Of a stretch of DNA of 42,001 nt, positions 9,550 through 16,135 are shown piece by piece (position 1 is the stretch's first letter; each line of letters begins with the position of its first letter). The stretch lies in the NCBI GenBank assembly GCA_002409445.1, contig DHNJ01000016.1, positions 1-42,001 of the forward strand, read 5' to 3'. Below the pieces are notes generated by a model. That model worked only from the letters and a program-made list of their open reading frames with translations, made no database searches and was not told where the DNA came from. Position numbers and translations under genes: made by a program. Origin of the DNA: Armatimonadetes bacterium UBA5419 (GTDB lineage: Bacteria > Armatimonadota > UBA10988).

Positions 9550-10289
9550 ACCAGCGAGACCTCAAGCCCCTCGCCGTCGACTTTCATGTTCCAGCTCGTG
9601 CGCAGCGGGCCGGTCTCGCGCACGAAGCGCAGGTAGTCGGCGAGCGCGTCGGCGCAGTTGATGGAGTTGTGGGCGAGGATCAGCGCGCCGGGCGTCAGCT
9701 TATCCCAGGCGGCCTCCAGGATGGTCAGGTAGATGCCTTTGCCCGTCTCGGGTGTGCCGTCCGCATCGAGGTAGAGCAGGTTGATCGGCCCGTCCCACTC
9801 GGTGACCACGTCGACCGCGTCAGCCGCGACTACGCGCGCCACGCCAGTCGGGTCGATGCGGCGGGTATTGCGCTCGGCGCGCTCGGCTTCGGCCGGGACG
9901 ATCTCGACGCCGATGAGCGCGCTAGCGGTGTACGACGCACCGGGGCCGACCGCCGCGCCGGCGTTGGAGATGAATGTATTGCCGCAGAAGACACCCGCGG
10001 CGATCATCACCTGCGGCTGCGTGATGGCGTTCAGCGCGTAGATCAGCCGCTGCATACGCGGGCCAATCGCCGTCCAGGGCATCTCGAAGTGGTCGACGAC
10101 GAACTGCCTGTGGGCGAGCAGCTTGTCGTGGTCGTAGTCGAGATGCGGGATGACCCCGTCCTCACGCAGGGCAACTAGTCCGGCCTCGACCGCGGCGATC
10201 TCGTCCGCGAGCGGCTCGATCGGGGCGTAGGCATTGCGCGTGTCGAAACGATAGGTATCCCAGCCGGGTGCGGCGTACTCGTGTGCCAT
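9546..10289 (-). CDS. Class I SAM-dependent O-methyltransferase-like protein
   Basis: A 247-aa cytoplasmic protein. GVFCGNTFIS (residues about 99-108) is the glycine-rich SAM-binding loop. GVEIVP supplies the acidic Glu129, and LLYLDADG (Asp175, Asp177) resembles the DxD metal/substrate site of cation-dependent O-methyltransferases. GALILAHNSINCADAL takes the place of the later conserved strand. The methyl acceptor is unknown. The ATG at 10289 has GGAAGA 8 nt upstream, but that SD lies inside the arm of a strong hairpin (10294-10332). It is the last gene after the metallophosphoesterase (62 nt away) and ends in a CTAG shared with the convergent GH140-like gene. Confidence 0.75.
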   Translation of the reverse strand: MAHEYAAPGWDTYRFDTRNAYAPIEPLADEIAAVEAGLVALREDGVIPHLDYDHDKLLAHRQFVVDHFEMPWTAIGPRMQRLIYALNAITQPQVMIAAGVFCGNTFISNAGAAVGPGASYTASALIGVEIVPAEAERAERNTRRIDPTGVARVVAADAVDVVTEWDGPINLLYLDADGTPETGKGIYLTILEAAWDKLTPGALILAHNSINCADALADYLRFVRETGPLRTSWNMKVDGEGLEVSLV

Positions 10290-10293
10290 GATG

Positions 10294-10332
10294 CAGTCTT
10301 CCGCGCCCGAGAGTAGCAGGCGCGGAAGACTG
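10294..10332 (-). promoter_or_regulatory. Perfect 14-bp hairpin covering the methyltransferase SD
   Basis: Arms 10294-10307 and 10319-10332 are perfectly complementary (core CAGTCTTCCGCG / CGCGGAAGACTG) with an 11-nt loop. On the minus strand the 3' arm contains the GGAAGA that serves as SD, and the hairpin ends 4 nt before the ATG. There is no U-run after it, so it looks more like a translational gate than a simple rho-independent terminator for the upstream metallophosphoesterase. Either role is inference; the complementarity is direct. Confidence 0.65.
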
Positions 10333-10351
10333 TGTCATTAGCAACGAGGAG

Positions 10352-11488
10352 CTACCCCGCAGTGAAGGGCAGGTTCAGCTCCTGCCACACCCGCCGGCCG
10401 AGGCCGGTGTACTGCGTCAGGCCGATGGAGCCCGGGCGGAAGCGCAGCGCCGCGTAGCCGAACGCGTCAGCGTAACGGAACGAGCGGATGTGCGCCACCT
10501 CGTCGAGCAGCACCTGGCGGCGCTCTTCAAGGCTGTGCGGCTGGAAGGTGGCCTCCTGCTCGATGAGCCGAGTCCGGTAGTCCGCGAGTCCTTCGAGGTG
10601 GTCCTTCGGGTTGACCTGCGGCCGCGGGATTACGCTGACCGTGCAGATCTGGGAGATGGTGCCCGCGTCGGTTGTCCGCTGGAGAACCGAGTTCTTGTGC
10701 ACGTGGCCACACAGCACGAGCGCGTTGCGCGCGCCCAGCGCGGCCAAGATACGCGCGCGCTGGTCAGCTTGGTCGGGGCGGGCATAGATGTGCCAGGTCG
10801 ACCGTGCCGAGCAAGGGATGACCGGGATGTGCACCAGGCAGACGATCCGCTGGCCGGGATGCTGCGCCAGAGTCGCCTCGAGCCAATCGAGGCTGCTGTC
10901 CTGGTAGGCATCGAACCAGACGAAGGTCACATCGCCTTCGGTCGTAGCGAAGTTGCCACTCGTCGCGTCGACATCGAGCTGGCGGCCGACCCAAGGTAGC
11001 AGGACCTCATCGAACGCCTCGCGCGAGCCCGGGCCGGTGACCTCGTGGTTGCCTTTGACGAAGCCGAACGGCACGCCAAGGTCGGCCGCATCAATTGATG
11101 CGGCTGTGTTCAGGCACATGCGCCGCGCGAGCCGGGGCGTGGCGGACAGACCCTCGATCAGGTCGCCCGTCTGTGCCACGAGCCGGACGTTATCCAACTC
11201 CCGGACCTGGTCGCGCAATTCGGCGAACAGGTTCGGTACCATCTCCTGGGTCAGGCGCGAGTAGTTCTGGATCTGCCGCACGTCGCCGGCGCGGTCGTCC
11301 GCTTCCAGCGCCGCCAGGTCATGCAGGTCGAGCCAGTCGAAGTGGATGTCGCCCAGCAACAGGACCCGGAAGTCGCGGTCCGTGGCCTGCGCGACGCCCT
11401 TGCGGCCGAGGCCTAGTGCCAACGCCGCGGCACCGGTCGTGCGCAGCCAGATGCGCCGGTCGAGAGTCGGGTGCTTACCAGTTAACAT
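10352..11488 (-). CDS. Exported calcineurin-like metallophosphoesterase
   Basis: A 378-aa protein with all blocks of the metallophosphoesterase superfamily: GDIHFD (Asp47, His49), TGDLIEG (Asp109), GNHEV (Asn147-His148), LVHIP (His220) and GHVH (His262, His264). The N-terminus has DRRIWLRTTGAAALAL, a twin-arginine-like motif before a hydrophobic stretch, suggesting Tat export with a folded metal centre. Substrate is unknown; the family covers nucleotidases, phosphodiesterases and phosphatases. The ATG at 11488 lies inside the end of the pseudopilin gene, a 14-nt overlap that implies translational coupling. The start is supported by the signal sequence rather than a clear SD. Confidence 0.85.
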   Translation of the reverse strand: MLTGKHPTLDRRIWLRTTGAAALALGLGRKGVAQATDRDFRVLLLGDIHFDWLDLHDLAALEADDRAGDVRQIQNYSRLTQEMVPNLFAELRDQVRELDNVRLVAQTGDLIEGLSATPRLARRMCLNTAASIDAADLGVPFGFVKGNHEVTGPGSREAFDEVLLPWVGRQLDVDATSGNFATTEGDVTFVWFDAYQDSSLDWLEATLAQHPGQRIVCLVHIPVIPCSARSTWHIYARPDQADQRARILAALGARNALVLCGHVHKNSVLQRTTDAGTISQICTVSVIPRPQVNPKDHLEGLADYRTRLIEQEATFQPHSLEERRQVLLDEVAHIRSFRYADAFGYAALRFRPGSIGLTQYTGLGRRVWQELNLPFTAG

Positions 11489-12251
11489 CGTCTTCCACCG
11501 TGAAGTTGTAGAGCACGCCGTTCCCGTTCGTCTTGATCACATCGTCGAGGCGGCGCCACTTGGCATGTCCGTCACAGAACAGCCAGTTGGTGCCTTCCAT
11601 GTGACGCGCGACGAACCGGGTGCTCGGTGCATTGGCGCGACCGAAGTTGGCGTAGGTTAGCGTGCCGCTGTAGGGCTTCTGGAGCTCGACCGCGATGTCG
11701 GCGCTGGAGCCCGAGTAGCAGATGTAGTAGCCCGTACCGTCGCCGGCGAGAATCGTGTCGGCCGGGACCTCCAGCGAGGCCAGGGCTACCCCACCCTCGC
11801 GCATTGGCGGCGTGGCGACTTGGTTGTCGGCCGTGTTGGCGGCGCCGCTGTTGCTGGCGTATAGCGCGTTGGCGGCGAACGAGACGTTGGTCCGCGCCGC
11901 ATTGCTGCCACCTGGGATCATCGGGCTGGGCACCCAGTCGCCGAAGTTCTTCGAAGGGCACGACGAGAACAGCTCGTTGCTCTTCACGTACGGCAGGATC
12001 GCGTCCATCCAGAAGTACTGCTGGAGCGTCGACGTAGTGCCGAACCAGATCTGCGGTGACAGTTCGTCATAGTCCTGGCCATACATCATGAAGGCCATGC
12101 CGATCTGCTTCAGGCCACTCAGGCAGGCCGTCTGGCGCGCCTTCTCGCGGGCCTTGGCAAAAACCGGGAATAGGATCGCCGCCAAGATGGCAATAATCGC
12201 GATCACAACGAGCAACTCTATCAGCGTAAACGCACCCTTTCTGCGTTGCAT
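11475..12251 (-). CDS. Type II secretion/type IV pilus-like pseudopilin (H-X9-DG type)
   Basis: A 258-aa pseudopilin. Residues 1-7 are a short basic leader (MQRRKGA), followed by FTLIELLVVIAIIAILAAIL, the class III signal cut before Phe by prepilin peptidase. The residue before the cut is Ala rather than the commoner Gly. FPVFAKAREKARQTACL continues the N-terminal helix, the segment typical of Armatimonadota proteins. The C-terminus carries WLFCDGHAKWR, the 'DG' tail of this family. The SD GGAGGTGA (12256-12263) is a near-perfect anti-SD match 4 nt before ATG. It probably assembles into a periplasmic pseudopilus or surface fibre. The next gene, a metallophosphoesterase, starts inside its 3' end. 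Confidence 0.9.
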   Translation of the reverse strand: MQRRKGAFTLIELLVVIAIIAILAAILFPVFAKAREKARQTACLSGLKQIGMAFMMYGQDYDELSPQIWFGTTSTLQQYFWMDAILPYVKSNELFSSCPSKNFGDWVPSPMIPGGSNAARTNVSFAANALYASNSGAANTADNQVATPPMREGGVALASLEVPADTILAGDGTGYYICYSGSSADIAVELQKPYSGTLTYANFGRANAPSTRFVARHMEGTNWLFCDGHAKWRRLDDVIKTNGNGVLYNFTVEDDVNW

Positions 12252-12368
12252 CGTGTCACCTCCATGCGTCGTCCCGTTCGTTCATTACGGGACCATCGAG
12301 ATGCACTATGGCAGCAGAGTGTGCGCGGGCGGTTGGCGCTTGATTAGAGCCTAGTTAATCTGCCGGGG

Positions 12369-13205
12369 CTACGGCGAGCCGTCGAACGCGGTGCGCAGTT
12401 CGGCCACCGCCTTGGGCAGCGCGGTCGAGGCGCATTCGCGGCCCTCCATCTCGATCGAGACGTAGCCCTGGTAGTCGACCGCTCGCAAGATGGCGGCGAT
12501 GCGACGGTAGTCGAGGTCGAGAGTGTACCATTCGCCCCCGCCGTAATAACTCTTGGCGTGGACCAGGCAGGCGCGCGGCGCCAGCTCGGCCAGGGCATCG
12601 TACGGCTCGTCGAGGAAGTTGCCCGTGTCGAGCAGGAACGAGAGCCAGGGGGTGTCGAACGAGTCGAGAATGCGGGCTACGCCCTCGGGCGCGAAGGTCA
12701 GGCCCCAGTGATTCTCGAGGGCGAGGACGACGCCCTGCTCCTCGGCACGCGGCAGGCAGGCCTCGATGCTGTCGATGCACCAACGGAAGGCGTCATCGTC
12801 GGTGTAGCCGGGCAGCGGCGTCTCGATGCCGCGCGCGGCCATCAGCTCGTCGAAAGTGCCGGAGGTGCCCCAGCGGCCGGAGTTGAGCCGGATCGCGGGA
12901 ATACCCAGTTCGTGCGCCAGGTCAATGCAGCGGAGGGTGTGCGCGACGTGTTCGGCCCGCTGTTCGGCGTCGGGCCAGACGAAATCCTGGTGGATGGATA
13001 GCGCGTACAGGTCCAAGCCCAGGGTGAAGGCGAGGCGCTTGAGACCTTGCACGTAATCGCGATCCTCGCTGAGCATCTGCTGGTGCAGGATCTCGACGCC
13101 ATCGAGATCGAGCTCACGCGCCCAGCGCAGGCAGTCATCAAGCGGCGTCTTCTCCGGGGTGAAGTGCCAGAACGAGTAGGTCGAGACACCGAGTCGAGGG
13201 CGCAT
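12369..13205 (-). CDS. Sugar phosphate isomerase/epimerase-like TIM barrel (xylose isomerase-like)
   Basis: A 278-aa AP-endonuclease family 2/xylose isomerase-like barrel. The expected metal-binding residues are visible: Glu164 (LALENHWG), Asp193 (LLDTGNF), His216 (LVHAKSY) and Glu252 (SIEMEG). Start at ATG 13205 is set by GGAGGT 4-5 nt upstream and by the canonical RPRLGVSTYSFW opening; the frame is open further upstream without homology. It is cytoplasmic, and may be an epimerase, isomerase or ketoglycoside lyase; the substrate is not evident. A pseudopilin follows after 117 nt. The gene is divergent from the small lipoprotein gene across 88 nt. Confidence 0.85.
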   Translation of the reverse strand: MRPRLGVSTYSFWHFTPEKTPLDDCLRWARELDLDGVEILHQQMLSEDRDYVQGLKRLAFTLGLDLYALSIHQDFVWPDAEQRAEHVAHTLRCIDLAHELGIPAIRLNSGRWGTSGTFDELMAARGIETPLPGYTDDDAFRWCIDSIEACLPRAEEQGVVLALENHWGLTFAPEGVARILDSFDTPWLSFLLDTGNFLDEPYDALAELAPRACLVHAKSYYGGGEWYTLDLDYRRIAAILRAVDYQGYVSIEMEGRECASTALPKAVAELRTAFDGSP

Positions 13206-13293
13206 AGTTACCTCCAGCCAAACGGCCGCCGCCATGGTACACCCCGTCGCAATGATGGGCCACCGCAGTACACTGTGCGCCAGCGAGACCACG

Positions 13294-13842
13294 ATGAACC
13301 GACTCGGCATACCTTTAGTCTTCCTGGCGGGCTTGGTGCTGGCGGCCTGCGCGCCGACCACCGACGTGGTGGAGCCCGCGGCACCCGCGGCGCCCTCCAC
13401 CAGCCCCTCTGATGCGGCGCTGTCGCCGGCGCCCACGCCGGCCGGCGCGACGATCCGCTTGGCCCTGGTCGGTGACGGTTCCGCCGCGGCGCAACAGGTC
13501 GCCGACGGCGCGCAGCAGGTTGTCGGCGCCAATGCGGTCAGCCTGGACGTGGTGGCGGCGGTGGCCGACGTCACGGCGAAGGCGCAGGGCCTCATCCTGG
13601 TCGGGCCGGCCGCGGATGCCCTCGCCGCTGCGCAGGCGCTCGAGGCGAAGGTCGTCGTTGTTGGGCCAGCGCCGGGCGAGGCCGACGCCGTGCTCGGCAG
13701 CGATGCGGAGCTCGCCATGCTGACCGAAGCGCAGGCGGTTGAGCTGGGGCGCGCCAGCGTGGAGACCGCCGCCTCCCTGGTGGAGGGTCAAGGCGGCCTG
13801 AAGCCCCAGCGCACGCTGGCGGACGTCATGCAGCCGCGCTAG
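13294..13842 (+). CDS. Small lipoprotein resembling a compressed sugar-binding protein
   Basis: A 182-aa protein with a type II signal: MNRLGIPLVFLAGLVLAAC, with the lipobox ending LAAC at Cys19. A Pro/Ala/Ser-rich linker (about 20-50) leads to a 130-residue domain. Its order (IRLALVGDG, ADGAQQVVG, AQGLILVGPAADALAAAQ, KVVVVGP, VLGSDAELAMLTEAQAVELGRA) recalls the N-terminal lobe of ribose-type periplasmic binding proteins. The second lobe is absent. That resemblance is by eye and is inference. It ends by sharing CTAG with the convergent response-regulator gene. Start at 13294 is chosen for the signal peptide; the SD (GAGA) is weak. Confidence 0.7.
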   Translation: MNRLGIPLVFLAGLVLAACAPTTDVVEPAAPAAPSTSPSDAALSPAPTPAGATIRLALVGDGSAAAQQVADGAQQVVGANAVSLDVVAAVADVTAKAQGLILVGPAADALAAAQALEAKVVVVGPAPGEADAVLGSDAELAMLTEAQAVELGRASVETAASLVEGQGGLKPQRTLADVMQPR

Positions 13843-14213
13843 GCGACGGCCTGAAGCTCGTCCCACACCCGGTCGACCGCGGCGATTAGCTCGTCGAGGA
13901 AGAGTGGCTTCTCAAGAACACCGATCACATGGGCGAAGTCCACGAAGCCGTCGTCGTCGGCGGCGAAGGCTGTCAGGACGATCACCCGAGGGCTCAACAG
14001 GGCGCGCTGCGCTCGTAGCGAGCGCAGCACCTCGTAGCCGTCGAGTCCAGCGATCATCAAGTCCAAAATCAGGACGTCGGGTCCCGTCAGGTCGACTGCT
14101 GCGAGGGCATCATGCCCGTTGTCCGCCTCGACGACCTCGTGACCTGCCTCGGTGAACGTGCGGGCGAGGTTGAACCGTAGCACCATGTCGGATTCCGCAA
14201 CCAGGATCTTCAT
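13839..14213 (-). CDS. Stand-alone response-regulator receiver protein
   Basis: A 124-aa CheY-like receiver with no output domain. The acidic pocket is AESD (Glu7, Asp9), the phospho-acceptor is Asp51 in LILDLMIAG, the switch residue is Thr81 (VIVLTAFA), and the conserved lysine is Lys102 (LEKPLF). The ATG at 14213 is preferred because GAGGTG lies 7 nt upstream and the canonical MKILVAESD begins there. No histidine kinase is nearby, so the partner is unknown. It probably passes a signal by protein-protein contact. Its stop shares CTAG with the convergent lipoprotein gene. Confidence 0.9.
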   Translation of the reverse strand: MKILVAESDMVLRFNLARTFTEAGHEVVEADNGHDALAAVDLTGPDVLILDLMIAGLDGYEVLRSLRAQRALLSPRVIVLTAFAADDDGFVDFAHVIGVLEKPLFLDELIAAVDRVWDELQAVA

Positions 14214-14371
14214 GGCCCACACCTCGTCTCGGCCTCGTGCTCGCCTGGTCTGAGCAACCGTGGGCGATAGGCCGATAGAGCTTTGTGCTCCTGCTTTCAC
14301 TCTACCCTTAACGCAATGTTACGAACCCATCGCGCGGGGCGAATGTTGCGATGGTGTGACAACGCGTGCGG

Positions 14372-14641
14372 CTAGCCGGTGGGGCCAAGCGGGACGTGCT
14401 GCTGGAGGGAGCGGAAAACCAGCCAGGCGGCGAACAGTAGCGCCCAGCTGGTGAAGGTCATGCCGGCGAAACTAATCGAGGCGCGCAGCCAAGCGAGCTG
14501 CCAGCCTTCGTCGCCGCGGCTGCGCGCTTGCGTCGAGAGGACGAAGCAAACGGACGCGAGGATAGGCAGCGCGAGCAACAGCAGGCCGAAGAGCCAGAGG
14601 ATGACATGCACGAACGTCGGTAGCTGCGACAAGCTGCTCAT
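14372..14641 (-). CDS. Small two-TM membrane protein
   Basis: An 89-aa protein of unknown family. Two hydrophobic segments are evident: FVHVILWLFGLLLLALPILA (about 10-29) and FAGMTFTSWALLFAAWLVF (about 55-73). A charged loop with RSRGDEGWQ lies between them. ATG at 14641 gives the compact form; a longer upstream reading frame is basic and runs into the start region of the divergent transporter. No clear SD is seen. It lies 158 nt upstream of the receiver gene on the same strand and could share a transcript. Confidence 0.55.
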   Translation of the reverse strand: MSSLSQLPTFVHVILWLFGLLLLALPILASVCFVLSTQARSRGDEGWQLAWLRASISFAGMTFTSWALLFAAWLVFRSLQQHVPLGPTG

Positions 14642-14676
14642 GGTGCGTGCAGTGTAACATGGACGAGGATTACCGC

Positions 14677-16095
14677 ATGGTCTCAGACATCGACCACAGT
14701 GTGCCCAGTCTCGACGCAACGACCGACGCGCCGCTCGAGCTGGGCAGCTACCGCTCGCTAATCTCGCTGGCGGTGCCCGCCATTATCGCCTCGACCGGCA
14801 ACGCGGTTATGCAGTTCATCGACGGGCTGCTGCTCAGCCGCTACTCGCAGACAGCGATGGCCGCGCAGGGCTCGGCCGGGATCATGGCCTGGGCGGCAAT
14901 GCTGCTGTTCGTCGGCACGGCGGCCTACGCCGATGCGTTTGTCGCACAGTACCAGGGCGCGGGCCGACGCCACCGAGTGGCGGAGGTAGTTTGGCAGGCG
15001 CTCTGGTTCTCCCTCGCTTGCGGGCTGATCCTGGCTGTTGTCGCCTCGCCGCTGAGCCTCTTATTTGCCTACGTCGGCCACGACCCGACGCTGGTCACCG
15101 GCGAGCAGTTGTACTTCAAGATCATCCTCTGGGGCGGCGTCTTCCCCATCGCTTTCGCCGCGCTCGCCGGCTTCTTCCTGGGCCGCGGCGACAACCGCAC
15201 ACTGATGGTCGTGGAGCTGATCGCCCAGGTGCTCAATGGCGTGCTCGACTGGTTGCTAATCTACGGCCCCGGCCCCTTCCCCGAGTGGGGACTCGCCGGC
15301 GCAGCGATTGCGACCGTGGCGGCCCAGGCGGTCGGCGTCGCTGTGGCGCTGGTCATCTTCCTTTCGCGGCGCCACCGGCGCACGTATGGCAGCTGGCGCG
15401 GCCGCCGGCTAGACCTGTCGCTGATGGGCCGCCTCATGCGCTATGGTCTGCCCAACGGCATCCGCGGCATGGTCGAGGTCTTCGGCTGGGCCGCGTTCAT
15501 GCAGGTCGTGGGCCGGCTCGGCGTCGAGGAGCTCAGCGTCACCAACATCTCCTGGCGGCTCAGCGGCCTGGTCTTTCCGTTGTGGGGCATCTCGCTGGCG
15601 GTGACGACGCAGGTCGGTCAGGCCCAAGGCCGCGGCGAGCCGGACCTGGCGGCACTGGCCACCTGGCGTGGGCTGTCGATCGCGCAGGTGGCGATGATGC
15701 TCGGCGCGGGCGTGCTGGTGGCCTGGCCCGAGCCGATGCTGCGGATCTTCATGCCCAGCGACATGTCACCAGCGGAGGTCGCGCGGACCATCAGCACCGG
15801 TGTGGTCCTGCTCCGCTTCATCGCCGCGTACTGCCTGGTTGATGCGATCAACTTGATTATGATGGGCGCGCTGGCCGGCGCGGGCGACACGAAGGCGATG
15901 CTGGCTATCTCGACGATCCTGTTCAGCGGGTTTGTCGCAGCGATGCTCATCATGGCCTACGTGGGGGCGAGCCTCTACGCTCTTTGGGCCGCACTGACGA
16001 TTCAGGTCGCGCTGATGGCTGCGGCGTTCTTGGGACGGTTCCTGACCGGCCACTGGCGATCGATGCGGGTAATTGAGCAGACTTTGCAGGACTAG
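14677..16095 (+). CDS. MATE-family multidrug/metabolite exporter
   Basis: A 472-aa integral membrane protein with about 12 hydrophobic segments in two related halves, the MatE/NorM fold. Opening ISLAVPAIIASTGNAVMQFIDG, mid-region RYGLPNGIRGMVEVFGWAAF and late GALAGAGDTK are typical of the family. It would export cationic or other small molecules using an Na+ or H+ gradient. ATG at 14677 is preferred to ATG 14659 or GTG 14647 because GAGGA lies 8-9 nt upstream. A large secreted protein follows 40 nt downstream and is probably co-transcribed. Confidence 0.9.
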   Translation: MVSDIDHSVPSLDATTDAPLELGSYRSLISLAVPAIIASTGNAVMQFIDGLLLSRYSQTAMAAQGSAGIMAWAAMLLFVGTAAYADAFVAQYQGAGRRHRVAEVVWQALWFSLACGLILAVVASPLSLLFAYVGHDPTLVTGEQLYFKIILWGGVFPIAFAALAGFFLGRGDNRTLMVVELIAQVLNGVLDWLLIYGPGPFPEWGLAGAAIATVAAQAVGVAVALVIFLSRRHRRTYGSWRGRRLDLSLMGRLMRYGLPNGIRGMVEVFGWAAFMQVVGRLGVEELSVTNISWRLSGLVFPLWGISLAVTTQVGQAQGRGEPDLAALATWRGLSIAQVAMMLGAGVLVAWPEPMLRIFMPSDMSPAEVARTISTGVVLLRFIAAYCLVDAINLIMMGALAGAGDTKAMLAISTILFSGFVAAMLIMAYVGASLYALWAALTIQVALMAAAFLGRFLTGHWRSMRVIEQTLQD

Positions 16096-16135
16096 TACCT
16101 GGGGCGCATAACACCTGGTCAGAGGTGCAGACCAA

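Noticed and set aside
13237..13273. GTACAC direct repeat, 31 bp apart, in the divergent gap
   Set aside because: Six-base repeats are expected by chance and no promoter elements frame them clearly.
14327..14354. 7-bp inverted repeat CCATCGC/GCGATGG upstream of the receiver gene
   Set aside because: Short stem with a 14-nt loop and no T-run; too weak to call a terminator.
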